Below are positions 50,406 to 62,121 of a stretch of 64,000 nucleotides of DNA, piece by piece. This DNA is from Apirhabdus apintestini (GTDB lineage Bacteria; Pseudomonadota; Gammaproteobacteria; Enterobacterales; Enterobacteriaceae): positions 1,426,001-1,490,000 of the forward strand of contig CP138906.1 of the NCBI GenBank assembly GCA_033977085.1, written 5' to 3'. The notes beneath the pieces are model-generated. The model searched no databases. It saw only the letters and a list, made by a program, of their open reading frames with translations, and had not been told where the DNA came from. The stretch's first letter is position 1; the number at the start of each line of letters is the position of its first letter. A program made the position numbers and the translations under genes.

Positions 50406-51395
50406 ATGGTCTGGAAAAATCCTTGGTATAATTCTGCAATGCCCCATCATCGCCCAGATGGTTTTTGCAATCCGGCGCCCCAAACTCGGGAGGATGGCGA
50501 CGTGCAGCGCTGGCGTAAAAATCGGCGTCAGCAGCGGCTTCCTTATCCTCCAAAGGAAGGGTATGCAGCATTTCAGGATAGCTGGTGGCAACCCGTTGAT
50601 TTTAATGCTCAAGGCGACGGCGTATGGTGGTTGGGGCATGCCTCATTATTGCTGCGCCTGAGCGGGCAATATCTCTTAACCGATCCCGTATTTTCCCGCC
50701 GCGCTTCGCCTCTCACGTTTTATGGCCCCGAACGTAAAACGCCGTCGCCCATAACGCTGAGTGAGTTACCGCATCTGGATGCCGTGCTAATTTCTCATAA
50801 TCATTACGATCACCTTGATAAACATACTATTATGGAAATCTCCCGCCGGTTTCCAGAGGCTTATTATTATGTTCCATTGGGGTTAAAGCCTTGGTTTTTG
50901 CGGCTAGGAATAAAGCAGGTCGTTGAGCTTGACTGGTGGGAATCAAAGTTGCACTCGTCTTTGTCCATTTGTGCGGTACCCGCCAGGCACTGGAGTATGC
51001 GCACATTGTGGGACCGTAATCGGACATTATGGTGTGGCTGGGTGATTGGACATGCTGGAAAACGGTTTTGGTTTAGCGGTGATACAGGCTATAGCAAGCA
51101 ATTACTTGAGATTCCTGAGCGGCTCGGTGTAATTGATGCTGCGGCTATCCCCATTGGCGCTTATGCGCCGCGTTGGTTTATGGGCGATAATCATATGGCA
51201 CCGGAACAGGCCGTGTTACTTTGGCAAAAAATAGGTAAACCGCTGGCTATTCCCATTCACTGGGGCGTATTCGAATTGGGTGACGAATCATTAGACGAAC
51301 CTCCGCAAGTCTTACTCGATACGTTAATTGCTGCCGGAGAATCATTGACGCGCTTTGCTCCCGTGCGCATTGGCGCATTTATCTCTATGCCGTAA
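50406..51395 (+). CDS. MBL-fold metallo-hydrolase (NAPE-PLD/UlaG-like)
   Basis: 329 residues, no signal peptide. Metallo-beta-lactamase fold with the metal motif SHNHYDHLDK (HxHxDH), His in VPARHWSMR, Asp in FWFSGDTGYSKQ and His in IPIHWGVFEL. The N-terminal region RWRKNRRQQRLPYPPKEGYA resembles the phospholipase D-type (NAPE-PLD-like) MBL proteins of bacteria, whose natural substrates are mostly unknown. It follows yebO by 40 bases and has not been damaged. Family assignment is firm; substrate is not known. Confidence 0.85.
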   Translation: MVWKNPWYNSAMPHHRPDGFCNPAPQTREDGDVQRWRKNRRQQRLPYPPKEGYAAFQDSWWQPVDFNAQGDGVWWLGHASLLLRLSGQYLLTDPVFSRRASPLTFYGPERKTPSPITLSELPHLDAVLISHNHYDHLDKHTIMEISRRFPEAYYYVPLGLKPWFLRLGIKQVVELDWWESKLHSSLSICAVPARHWSMRTLWDRNRTLWCGWVIGHAGKRFWFSGDTGYSKQLLEIPERLGVIDAAAIPIGAYAPRWFMGDNHMAPEQAVLLWQKIGKPLAIPIHWGVFELGDESLDEPPQVLLDTLIAAGESLTRFAPVRIGAFISMP

Positions 51396-51853
51396 ACTAT
51401 GCTTATGAATAAATAATATGATTTTAAAATGAATTTTTTCATAATAGTACCGATCTAACTTCATAAAATATCATTAAAACTCATTTCTATGTCTGGGGAA
51501 ATCAATACCTCGTAACAAAAAAACATCTTAACTATTTGCATATTTAATGAATGCCTTTCAAATGAATTGAATTTTTTAATTTTATAAAAAAGAATGATGC
51601 TACTTTTTAGTCTTCATCACTGGACGAAATCTGGTTTTTCACCTATTTTACTACAGTCCACATTTGGAAATATCGCTGCCCGCAGTGTGACACAATACCT
51701 AGCATTGAGAATATGCTAATGTATGTAATGTGTGCAAACGCGTCAGCGCTTTCCGAAATTGTGCGGCAGATCGAGACGCGCCTAAAAATGGCTTGCCATT
51801 CCAGGCGTTGTGTGTGATAACCCTTGCGGGTTAAACGAGGTACCGTTCTGTTT
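51396..51853. other. Long leader region upstream of yobF-cspC
   Basis: About 460 bases without a gene. The last 130 bases, before the yobF start, hold two possible hairpins: CGCCT ... AGGCG around 51778-51808 and AACCC-ttgc-GGGTT around 51821-51836. Cold-shock family genes often have long structured 5' leaders, so this may be one; no named motif is recognised. Confidence 0.4.
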
Positions 51854-52000
51854 ATGTGTGGCGTTTTCAGTAAAGAAGTTTTGAGTAAACACGTTGTCGT
51901 TGAATACCGCTTCTCTGCCGAGCCTTATTTCAGTGTCTCATTATGTAACTCTTTTGTTTTATCAAAAATTATGCCTTTTATTGGCATAGAAACACGTTAA
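51854..52000 (+). CDS. yobF: Small protein YobF (DUF2527)
   Basis: 48 residues, MCGVFSKEVLSKHVVVEYRF then SAEPYFSVSLCNSFVLSKIM. It closely matches the first 25 residues of E. coli YobF; the C-terminal half is divergent. In E. coli YobF is a stress-responsive small protein translated in front of cspC. Here it ends 11 bases before cspC, as expected. Intact as far as can be told. Confidence 0.85.
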   Translation: MCGVFSKEVLSKHVVVEYRFSAEPYFSVSLCNSFVLSKIMPFIGIETR

Positions 52001-52011
52001 GGAATTTGTAA

Positions 52012-52220
52012 ATGGCAAAGATCAAAGGTCAAGTTAAGTGGTTCAACGAATCTAAAGGCTTCGGTTTTATTACTCCCGCTGACGGCAGCAAAGATGTGTT
52101 TGTACACTTCTCTGCTATCCAGGGAATGGTTTTAAAACGCTGGCTGAAGGTCAGAACGTAGAGTTTGAAATTCAAGATGGTCAGAAAGGTCCTGCAGCGG
52201 TTAACGTTGTAGCAATCTGA
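52012..52220 (+). pseudogene. cspC: Cold-shock-like protein CspC, one-base deletion
   Basis: CspC is an RNA-binding, anti-terminating cold-shock-domain protein. [20 protein letters not shown] (RNP1) and [11 protein letters not shown] (RNP2) are perfect. One T is missing in CAGGG(T)AATGG near 52124, after which the frame gives [11 protein letters not shown] and a stop. In the corrected frame it continues [20 protein letters not shown] and ends GPAAVNVVAI at 52220: 69 residues, almost identical to E. coli. The gene spans 209 bases where 210 are needed. Such strong conservation with a single missing base makes an error plausible. Confidence 0.88.
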
Positions 52221-52254
52221 TGCATTTAATCACTGACATTAGTCAGTGTGTAAT

Positions 52255-52284
52255 AAGCCTCGTTAACATGCGGGGCTTTTTTTG
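52255..52284 (+). terminator. Terminator after cspC
   Basis: AAGCCTCG pairs imperfectly with CGGGGCTT across a short loop and is followed by TTTTTTG. Confidence 0.8.
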
Positions 52285-52744
52285 TTTTAGAAAAAGAACG
52301 ATTGCGTTCCTGAAACAAAATACGAGTTTGTTAAAAGTTGGAATATTTTTCTTTAAACCAGAAACTATGATTCTGTAACTCCTCTCGTTAATTTTAATTT
52401 CTGCTGCGTTCCCGTCATTTCTCTCCATAATGCTATCTCTGAAATGAAATTTGTATTTTCTTCTTATTTGGGCTGAAGCCTGAACTATATCTTCAAAACT
52501 TCTAGTGCGGAGACGATTTTTTCTTCAATCGACAAAATCTATACAGCAATGACTAGAATAAAGAATAATCCTGACGAACATACGGTATATCAGGATCGAA
52601 GTCGCTTTTGACGGCAGTGATTATTATAAATGAGGTAAAGCTAAGCATTTGAGCCGCATGGTAGAGCTTGCCCGCAGCGCCGCCATTTCGTTAACGGTTT
52701 ATTAGCGGTAAACTTGCGGTCAATCGCCCACGCTCGGAGTTATT
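52285..52744. other. Intergenic region between cspC and rlmA
   Basis: AT-rich, 460 bases, no gene, repeat or RNA recognised. The rlmA ribosome-binding site (GGAG) is at its right end. Confidence 0.5.
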
Positions 52745-53559
52745 ATGTCTTTTAGTTGTCCACTATGTCACGCTGCGCTAACTGAACGTTCAGGCGCGTT
52801 TTGCTGTCCGCAGGGGCATCAGTTTGACAGAGCGAAAGAGGGTTATGTAAATCTATTGCCCGTCCAGCATAAACGTTCACGAGAGCCGGGAGATAGCATT
52901 GAAATGATGCGTGCACGCCGGCATTTTCTTGAGGCGGGACATTATGCGCCACTGAGAGATGAGTTAGTTCAAGTTCTGACGCGTCTGTCCGTAATAAATG
53001 CTCCTCAGTACCTGGATATAGGCTGCGGCGAAGGTTATTACACCTCTGCCTTTGCAGCGCTTGCAAAACGGCAGGGGGGCTTTGTTACGGGCTTGATGTA
53101 TCAAAAGCGGCAATACGCTATGCGGCACGGCGTTATCCGGAAGCCATGTTTTGTGTGGCCTCCAGTTATCGTTTGCCATTCCACGCGCATACTTTTGATG
53201 GTGTTATCCGTATCTATGCCCCCTGTGAGGCTGCTGAATTGGCACGGGTTATTAAACCCAATGGTTTATTACTTACCGTGTCGCCCGGGCCACGCCATTT
53301 ATACCAGCTTAAATCACTTATTTATCGTGAAGTGCAATTACATGCGGCGCGACAGGAAATGTTAGAGGGGTTTTCTTTAGAAGAAACCTACACTCCCGCA
53401 TGGACAATGACACTGAGTGGCGATAGCGCTGCGGCATTGCTGCAAATGACACCCTTTGCCTGGCGTGCCCGTCCGGAGGTGCCTGGCAATCTATTACAGC
53501 GGGTAGATTTTTCCTGTGAAACTGATTTTCTTATCCACGTCTGGCGGCGCAATGCCTGA
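52745..53559 (+). pseudogene. rlmA: 23S rRNA m1G745 methyltransferase RlmA, one frameshift
   Basis: RlmA methylates G745 of 23S rRNA. The N-terminal zinc ribbon is CPLCHAALTERSGAFCCPQG; then GYVNLLPVQHKRSREPGDS and the SAM motif YLDIGCGEGYYTSAFAALAK. One G is missing near 53095 (GGGCTTGATG), so the frame is lost before DVSKAAIRYAARRYPEAMFC. From SYRLPFHAHTF on, the second frame is intact to QMTPFAWRARPEVPG and the stop at 53559, which abuts the convergent mntP stop. Confidence 0.88.
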
Positions 53560-54126
53560 TTATCCGTAAAAGTGGCTATACAGGATCTGAACCCCAATCC
53601 CGATTAACACTATGCCGCCAAGAATCTCGGCGCGTTTTCCCAGCAGCGGGCCGATGAAGCGCCCCAGCATGATACCCAGCGTTGACATCACGAGCGTCGA
53701 GCAGCCTATAGCAAATGCGGTAAAAATAATATTCACCTTGAGAAATGCCAGACCGACGCCGACGGCCATCGCATCCAGGCTGGTAGCAATTGCCGTTGTG
53801 ACCAACAGCCAAAAGCCATGATGCTGCCGCGGCGCGGCGTTTTCATCGGTATTGCCGCGAATACCTTCAATAACCATGCGCAGGCCGAGAAATAAGAGCA
53901 GAGTAAAGGCTATCCAGTGATTCCATGCGAGCACAAACTGGCTGGCCAGAAGACCTAATCCCCAGCCGAGTAAGGGAGTTATAGCCTCGATTATGCCAAA
54001 AATCAGACCAGTGCGTAGCGCTTCGCGAAAGTGCGGACGTTGGAGCGTAGCGCCTTTACTGATGGATACGGCAAAAGCGTCCATCGACATACCAAGCGCA
54101 AGAAGAAGTGTAGAGGAGAGGTTCAT
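53560..54126 (-). CDS. mntP: Manganese exporter MntP
   Basis: Inner-membrane Mn(II) efflux pump that prevents manganese toxicity. 188 residues from ATG 54126 (MNLSSTLLLALGMSMDAFAV); the frame can be extended upstream to 54186, but that part lies in the riboswitch leader. Six hydrophobic segments; the acidic residues in MSMDAFAVSISKG and ATSLDAMAVGVGLAFL are those required for transport in the family. Translation or transcription is probably turned on by Mn through the upstream riboswitch. No lesion. Confidence 0.95.
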   Translation of the reverse strand: MNLSSTLLLALGMSMDAFAVSISKGATLQRPHFREALRTGLIFGIIEAITPLLGWGLGLLASQFVLAWNHWIAFTLLLFLGLRMVIEGIRGNTDENAAPRQHHGFWLLVTTAIATSLDAMAVGVGLAFLKVNIIFTAFAIGCSTLVMSTLGIMLGRFIGPLLGKRAEILGGIVLIGIGVQILYSHFYG

Positions 54127-54194
54127 ATATAAAGCCTGACCGGGGCTATAACCATACGCATATCGCCGCCCCCGATATCGCGACAAATGCTTTA

Positions 54195-54318
54195 TGGTCT
54201 CACCAGACTGAAACGTTGTTCAGCCCGTACGCACCACGCTGTAATAACAGCGAGTATGTTGATACGTACCTTTCCGCAAAATACTACGGAATTCGGCTAC
54301 TCCCCAATAGACGGGCGC
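54195..54318 (-). promoter_or_regulatory. yybP-ykoY manganese riboswitch upstream of mntP
   Basis: On the minus strand the leader has the conserved elements of the Mn(II)-sensing yybP-ykoY class: GGGGAGTAGCC (54295-54305), CAACATACTCGC about 50 bases later, and GTGCGTACGGGCTGAACAA, a spacing like that of the E. coli mntP leader. Mn binding in the first class favours expression of the exporter. The exact 3' limit of the expression platform is not defined; about 70 bases remain before the mntP start. Confidence 0.85.
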
Positions 54319-54500
54319 CACCTTATCATATTTTTTCAGGAAGTCTCAATTCATGAGAGCCTTATTTTTTCTTTTTGAGAATGCTTTTCATTAAAAAGTA
54401 AAAATAAGGTTAAAAGGAAAAAAATGCGTAATCATCATGTTAAATGTAGCAAAGGTTATATTTAAACTTGCCAATCTAATATATTTATTTTGAATTCACG

Positions 54501-54970
54501 TTATGCCTGCGGGAGGCTAACCAGAAATTGATATATTGATTCTAAATCGTCTATATTTCTGACGCGAATATAAAGTTGACGTTTTTCAAGTGTGATGAGT
54601 AAAACACCGTCTTCTGATAAATTCATTTTCCGTATTCGTGAATAATCAACCCATAACCCGGCATAGAAAAAACCGGTGGTTTTAAAACGCAGCATGGATT
54701 GGCGAAACCACCCAAGCCAAATTGCCAGCAGCGCTAGTCCGCCAAGTAACCATGCGGTGAGCTGAGGCCCGTGGCGCAAACTGTTCTGATACAGCAGAAT
54801 CGCAGTGAGCAGTACAAATATAGCGCTATCTATGGGACTGCGGCGTAAAGAGGGACCTTTAACTGGGTTTTACCTCGCAGTAAGTCGAGAATTATTACGT
54901 CATATACGGCCCAGCCGGTGGCGAGTAAAATAAATATAATGAGTAAAGAATGGGTCAGGGGAAGAGACAC
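54501..54970 (-). pseudogene. yobD: DUF986 membrane protein YobD, one frameshift
   Basis: Integral membrane protein of unknown function next to manZ. From a likely GTG at 54970 it reads xSLPLTHSLLIIFILLATGW and VYDVIILDLLRGKTQLKVPL; one base is missing near 54848, after which RRSPIDSAIFVLLTAILLYQ follows in the next frame. The last part, GFFYAGLWVDYSRIRKMNLS to LESIYQFLVSLPQA, is conserved. About 156 residues when corrected. Confidence 0.82.
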
Positions 54971-55121
54971 GGTGGTAAAATTTTCCTATATGGTGCGCAT
55001 AATAAACCCAAGTTTACTCGTTGGGCTGTATGCGTTTTAAGCCATTATAAGCCGGTATATGTGCAATATAATTACGTTACTTAATTGGCGATGTCAGTCT
55101 AAGCAGGTGGGTGTGTTAGTC

Positions 55122-55149
55122 AAAAAAACCGGGGCGAGCCCGGTTTTTT
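55122..55149 (-). terminator. Terminator after manXYZ
   Basis: AAAAAACCGGG and CCCGGTTTTTT pair around a short GC-rich loop; on the minus strand it lies 10 bases after the manZ stop. Confidence 0.92.
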
Positions 55150-55158
55150 GCGCCGATA

Positions 55159-56009
55159 TTACACGCCGAGCAGGCCCACAGCGTAACCCGCAATCCCGAT
55201 AACAAAGAAACCGCAGATTATCCACAGTGCGTTGACTTTCTTACGCAATAACCACATGCATGCAAAGGTCAACAGTAGAGGCACTAGACCGGGCATCAAT
55301 TGATCGAGGATATTTTGTATCGTCGTCACTTTTTCTGCGCCAGTTTGATCGGTGACTTTAGACACTACCAGAGGAATATTTACATGCGTCCATTTATTCA
55401 CCAGCGCGCCCATGACAAACAGACCGAGAATTGAAGCCCCTTCGGTCAACTTTTGTAGAAGCCGCCGCCCATGTCTTTCACGATATCTACGCCTTTGCGA
55501 TAGCCGTATGCTACGCCGTAATAGCGAGTCAGCAGCCGCACCAGATTAAATAACACGAAGAACAATATTGGGCCGAGCAGGCTGCCGCTCATGGCAATCC
55601 CTGCGCCAAGCGCGGCAAATACCGGGCGCACCGTTCCCCAAAAAATAGGATCTCCAACCCCTGCGAGCGGCCCCATTAAGCCGACCTTGATGCCGTTTAT
55701 CGCGCCGTCATCGATTTCTGCACCGTTCGCGCGTTGCTCTTCCATCGCAAGCGTAACGCCAAGCACGGGGGCGGCAACATAAGGATGGGTATTAAAAAAT
55801 TCGAGATGGCGTTTAATGGCCTGGCGCCGTTCCTCGTTATTTTCCGGATACAGGCGGCGAATTGCCGGAATCATTGAGAAACAGAAACCTAACGCCTGCA
55901 TGCGTTCGAAGTTCCATGAGCCCTGAAAAATATTAGAGCGTAAAAATACGCTGCGAATATCGCCGGGAGTCAATTTTCTTTCCGTTGAGATTTTAGTCGT
56001 ATCAACCAT
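55159..56009 (-). pseudogene. manZ: Mannose PTS enzyme IID, one frameshift
   Basis: IID membrane subunit of the mannose/glucosamine PTS. ATG 56009 (MVDTTKISTERKLTPGDIRS) is preceded by an AGGTGAG site. Conserved stretches are SWNFERMQALGFCFSMIPAI, GLMGPLAGVGDPIFWGTVRP and YYGVAYGYRKGVDIVKDMGG. One base is missing near 55454 (GGCTTCTACAA), so the frame stops at FYKS while LQKLTEGASILGLFVMGALV continues in another. The rest is intact to 55159. Confidence 0.9.
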
Positions 56010-56021
56010 GTCGCTCACCTG

Positions 56022-56821
56022 TTAATCCAGTTCATTATCGAGGTCGTTATTAGCGTCGGCCTGCGCTGGCGCCGCGGCAGAACGGTTATATTTAGGGCTA
56101 AGCTGAATATACAGAATTGCCATCACGGCACCGATGACGCCGAGGGCGACCAGGTTAAAATCTGTAAATGCTGCGGTGACGAAACCCAGGTAGAAAAATG
56201 GCATCAAATAGCCTGCGCGCATCATATTAATGACCATCGCGTAGCCGACCACGACTATCATACCGCCGGCAATATTTAACCCGTTGGTGACCACTTCCGG
56301 AATCGCATTCAGCATATTCTGGACTTCACTGGTACCCACCGAAATAGTGACAATAACCGCGGGTATAGCGATACGCATAGCCTGTAAAAACAGGGAAGAG
56401 ACGTGAATCCATGACAGCGCGGACAAATTGCCTTTCTCGGCCGCGCTATCCGCGGCGTGCTGAAAACCAACGGTAGTGGTGCGGACAATAATAGTTAATA
56501 CCTGGCCCGCAGCGGCAAGCGGTATTGCCAGCGCAATGCCTGCGCCGATACTTTGGCCACCGGCAATAACCAGAATGGTCGAAATAATAGAGGCGAGGGC
56601 GGCATCAGGCGCTACGGCCGCACCGATATTCATCCAGCCGAGTGCTATCATTTCCAGCGTCCCGCCGATGATTATCCCTTTTGCATATCGCCCAGAACAA
56701 TACCTACTAATGTACAGGCCACTAACGGGCGATGGAACTGAAACTCATCGAGTATCGACTCCATACCGGCGATACATGCGACAATAAATACCAGTACAAT
56801 TTGAAGCGTGGTTATCTCCAT
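56022..56821 (-). pseudogene. manY: Mannose PTS enzyme IIC, one frameshift
   Basis: IIC channel subunit of the mannose PTS (also the entry point of phage lambda DNA in E. coli). MEITTLQIVLVFIVACIAGM starts at 56821; a base is missing near 56687 after GIVLGDMQK, and IIIGGTLEMIALGWMNIGAA follows in another frame. The GAAVAPDAALASIISTILVI region and the C-terminal KYNRSAAAPAQADANNDLDN are intact to 56022. It stops 12 bases before manZ. Confidence 0.9.
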
Positions 56822-56885
56822 TGCACTTCTCCTGTCAAATTCTATTGTGTGAAAGCTGAGTAATTAAAATAAAAAACGCACTGCG

Positions 56886-57853
56886 TTATTTCACCTTACT
56901 AATTAGGTCCAGCATTTTCAGTTTCTGATCGCTTGCGACTTTACGAACTTCCAGTTCGATTCCGCGTTTATTAAGCTCGTTAAAAGCCGCGATATCTTTA
57001 TCATCAACAGAAACGGCGTTATTAACCTGCGTTTTTCCTTGTCGGAAGGCCATGCCACCGATATTTACGCTGGTGATGTTTACACCACCTTCAACCAGAC
57101 GCAGCACATCGGTAGGATTTGTGAATAACAGCATGACGCGCTGACCCGCATATTTAGGGTTGTTGTATACACGGATCATCTTCGCGATATCAACAACATG
57201 TGCCGTAACGCCGGGAGGGGCAACCTGCGTTAGCAGCGTTTTACGCACGGTATCGGCCGCTACCTCATCGCTGACGACAATAATGCGCGTAACGTTGGTA
57301 TCCTTCGTCCAGCGCGTTGCCACCTGCCCGTGAATAAGGCGATCGTCGATGCGGGCCAGGCCGATTACCATGTAGTCGTTTGGCCCCATCGGTTTCGCCG
57401 GGGCGACAGGTGCTGATGGCGTCTTAACTATCGGAGCCGCTGGCGCGGGTGCCGCCGTTTTTGCTTTCAGCGCTTTAACGCCTTCTCGCCCGGTTTCCAG
57501 CGCAAGGGCAATCGGCTCATCGAATGAAGGATCGTCGTCACGCGCCATAAAGGTTTCTACCAGCATCGGAATATTAACGCCGGCGATAACCTCATAATGT
57601 TCTTTGTCAACGACGATACGGCTAGCCGCATTAAATGGGCTACCTCCCCAAGTATCGACGAGAAATAAGACGCCTTTTGATGTATCAAGTTTTTCCAGTT
57701 GAGCGGTATATTTTTCGATAAGGGTTTCTGCGTTCTCCCCGGCACGAAATCAATCCAGCCCACGTTTTCCTGCTCGCCAAGCAGCATTTCAGCCGTTTTG
57801 AGTAACTGCTCGGCTGCCCAACCGTGCGTGCCTATGACAATAGCAATAGTCAC
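56886..57853 (-). pseudogene. manX: Mannose PTS enzyme IIAB, one frameshift
   Basis: Cytoplasmic IIAB subunit that passes phosphate from HPr to sugar. The IIA part MTIAIVIGTHGWAAEQLLKT includes the phospho-accepting His10; one G of GGGGAG is missing near 57739 after IDFVPG, and ENAETLIEKYTAQLEKLDTS lies in the next frame. An Ala/Pro linker (KTAAPAPAAPIVKTPSAPVA) joins the IIB part, whose phospho-His is in IDDRLIHGQVATRW. Intact from there to 56886. All three man genes therefore carry one indel each. Confidence 0.9.
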
Positions 57854-58306
57854 TTGCTACCTCCTGTTTTGTCTGTTGACTCCTCTGGCTGGACTGGCAG
57901 AGTGAATCGTTTCAGACAGGGTTTATTATAGGAATGCCTTAAGATCGGGATTTATTTTAGATAGTGAAAAAATAATTATTGTGATGGGCTTCCGTAATTT
58001 ATCCACAAATAGCCAATAATATTTTTTACTGTAAAATATGTCCGCCGAGGTCACAAATATAGTGCAAAGTTTGGAAAAAATTTTTCCAAATGCGAAAACC
58101 CTTTGCTATGTTAACGGACTATTTATCAACTGAAGGAGCTTTGGGCAGCCGCCCGCCGTATGGACCGCCACCGACGTTTTTCTCTTTGCGTCCTAAAGCC
58201 GGAAGTATTATTCGGCACATTACGTATCACATCGCTTTTTTCTGTCTCTTTTTGCGCCTGAGTATCGCCAGGCGGCATTGAATCTTTCTTGTTTCAGGAG
58301 CCTGCA
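57854..58306. promoter_or_regulatory. Divergent control region between manX and yoaE
   Basis: No gene. At 58024-58036 TTTTAC-t-GTAAAA is a small palindrome in an AT-rich setting, and TGTGA at 57980-57984 could be a CRP half-site; manX is under CRP and Mlc control in relatives, so these are candidates only. At 58070-58090 TTTGGAAAAA and TTTTTCCAAA form a perfect 10-base inverted repeat with one central base, of unknown role. A 63-codon frame at 58090-58281 has no family resemblance. Confidence 0.35.
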
Positions 58307-59603
58307 ATGGAATTCTTAATAGACCCCTCTGTTTGGGCGGGGCTGTTTACGCTCATCGTTCTTGAGATAGTTCTGGGAATCGATAACCTGGTTTTCATTG
58401 CGATTCTGGCGGATAAACTGCCGCCGAAGCTGCGCGATAAGGCGCGTATACTTGGACTGTCGCTGGCGCTGATTATGCGGCTTGCTTTACTGTCGCTGAT
58501 TTCCTGGCTGGTAACCTTAACGCAACCGCTGTTTAGCCTGTGGGCGTTTACCTTTTCCGGGCGCGATCTCATTATGCTGGTGGGGGGCTATTTCTCTTAT
58601 TTAAGGCGACAACAGAGCCGCATGAACGCCTGGAGAATCGTCAGCATGATGACGAACACGGTAAGGGATATGCCAGTTTCTGGGTTGTCGTGCTGCAAAT
58701 TGTCGTGCTGGACGCCGTATTTTCACTGGACGCTGTGATTACAGCGGTCGGTATGGTTAATGATTTACCCATCATGATGGCGGCGGTAGTTATCGCCATG
58801 GCGGTGATGCTGCTGGCGTCTAAAGCACTCACGCGTTTTGTTAACGCACATCCTACCGTCGTGGTTTTATGCCTGAGCTTTTTGCTGATGATTGGCCTAA
58901 GCCTGGTCGCGGAAGGATTTGGTTTCCATATTCCTAAAGGCTATCTCTATGCGGCTATTGGTTTCTCAATTGTGATTGAATTTTTCAATCAGGTTGCCCG
59001 CCGTAACTTTATACGGCATCAGGCCCGGCGTCCGTTACGCACACGTACTGCGGAAGCTATCCTGAAATTAATGGGCAACCACCGCATGCCACGTTCGGAA
59101 TCCAGTATCGATAAGGATAACCCGGTAATGGTTCCCGCCCGCGCCGAAGCTTTTGCAGAAGAAGAGCGTTATATGATAAACGGCGTGCTGACTTTGGCAT
59201 CTCGCTCCCTGCGCAGCATTATGACGCCGCGCGGGGAAATTAGTTGGGTGGACGCAACGCTGCCGTTAGACGCTATTCGGGAACAATTGCTCTCTTCGCC
59301 ACACAGTTTATTCCCCGTTTGTCGCGGCGAACTTGATGAGTTGATAGGCATTGTGCGCGCGAAAGAATTATTGATGGGGCTATCTGAAGGCGTCAATGTG
59401 GAAGCAATCGCTGCGGCGTCACCGGCCATTGTGGTGCCAGAAACGCTAGACCCCATTAACCTACTGGGCGTACTGCGCCGTGCGCGCGGCAGTTTTGTTA
59501 TCGTCACCAATGAATTTTGTTACCAACGGTGCAAAACTGATCCACCCCAGCGGTTGAAAACTGATCCAGGGGTTAATCTGCTCCTCTGAATACAGGGGAG
59601 CTT

Positions 59604-60623
<1,020 letters not shown>

Positions 60624-60627
<4 letters not shown>

Positions 60628-61406
60628 TGGTCGAACTACAACATCAACGGCTGATGGTGCTTGCTGAACAGCCCAGCTGGACAGCCTTATCGGCGCGGCG
60701 CCGGCACTGTCGCAACAGGCAGTGGATCAGGAATGGAGCTATATGGACTTCCTGGAGCACCTGCTACATGAGGAGAAACTGGCCCGGCATCAGCGTAAAC
60801 AGGCGATGTACACGCGGATGGCAGCCTTCCCGGCGGTGAAGACGTTCGAGGAATACGACTTCACCTTCGCCACCGGCGCACCTCAGAAGCAAATCCAGTC
60901 GCTGCGTTCCCTGAGCTTCATCGAACGTAACGAAAACATCGTGTTGCTGGGCCCCTCGGGCGTGGGGAAAACACATCTGGCGATAGCCATGGGCTACGAG
61001 GCAGTACGGGCGGGCATCAAGGTTCGCTTCACAACAGCAGCGGACCTGCTGTTACAGCTCGTCGACTTCCCAGCGTCAGGGGCGTTACAAAACGACACTC
61101 AATCGCGGTGTCATGGCCCCCAAACTGCTCATCATCGACGAAATAGGCTATCTGCCGTTCAGCCAGGAAGAGGCAAAGCTGTTCTTCCAGGTCATTGCCA
61201 AACGTTACGAAAAGAGCGCGATGATCCTGACCTCTAACCTGCCGTTCGGGCAGTGGGACCAGACGTTCGCGGGTGATGCAGCCCTGACATCGGCAATGCT
61301 GGACCGGATCTTACATCACTCACACGTAGTCCAGATAAAAGGAGAGAGCTATCGACTGAAGCAGAAACGAAAGGCCGGGGTTATAGCGGAAGCTAATCCT
61401 GAGTAA
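60624..61406 (+). pseudogene. istB: IS21 helper ATPase IstB, copy 3, two compensating indels
   Basis: From ATG 60624 (MMVELQHQRLMVLAEQ) a base is missing near 60671 and one is added near 61060, so the middle third, with Walker A GPSGVGKTH, is in a different frame from the beginning and the end (MAPKLLIIDEIGYLPFSQEE). Net length equals copy 2. Non-functional as written. Confidence 0.85.
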
Positions 61407-61848
61407 GCAAGGTGGATCAATATTAGACCGTTGGTGGTGACGGTAAGTGGATCACTTTTTACCCGTTGTTGACAAATTTGGCGTTGTGCAGGGGCTGGTA
61501 ACGCCGCTGGACGTGCTGGAGGCGATAGCGGGTGAATTTCCGGATGCCGATGAGACGCCTGAAATCGTGCATGACGGAGATGGCTGGCTGGTTAAAGGTT
61601 CGACAGATCTGCATGCTCTACAGCAACAGCTTGGTCTTGAAGACTTGACGGATGAGCATGCCGATATTGCTACGGTCGCCGGGCTGGCGATTGCGCAACA
61701 TGGGCAAATACCGAAGGTGGGTGATGAAATTGTGCTGCCGGAAATAACAATACGGATTCTGGAAGCGAACGATTATCGTATCGACTTGGTTCGTATCGAA
61801 AAGCAGCGCCGGAATCAGGATGAAGAAGAGTAATTAAATTTCTGTAAT

Positions 61849-61878
61849 AAAAAACGGCGCCGGGTGCGCCGTTTTTTA
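61849..61878 (+). terminator. Rho-independent terminator after yoaE
   Basis: AAAAACGGCGC pairs with GCGCCGTTTTTT around CGGGT, 16 bases after the yoaE stop. It can act in both directions. Confidence 0.92.
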
Positions 61879-62121
61879 CATCCGCTCCGTGAGAAGAAAG
61901 AAGCGCCGTGCTCGGTTACAACAGCCGGGTTCCCTTCATGCAGGCGCAGATAATTATGATTAGGGCTTCGGGTCAATGAGAAATCGACTGCCCGGTTTTT
62001 AATCATGCCGTCCTGGATATCAGCGCTGCGGCTCAGCTTATACATCATCAAACGGTAAAATAGCCGCATCTGGCGCGAACGCGCCGGATGCATATATCAT
62101 CTCCACCGCGTTAGCCTTGCA

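Noticed and set aside
54127..54186. Upstream extension of MntP by 20 codons
   Set aside because: The extension is riboswitch leader sequence; MNLSSTLLLALG is the conserved start.
58090..58281. 63-codon frame in the manX-yoaE control region
   Set aside because: No homology recognised and no ribosome-binding site; it overlaps the palindromic control region.
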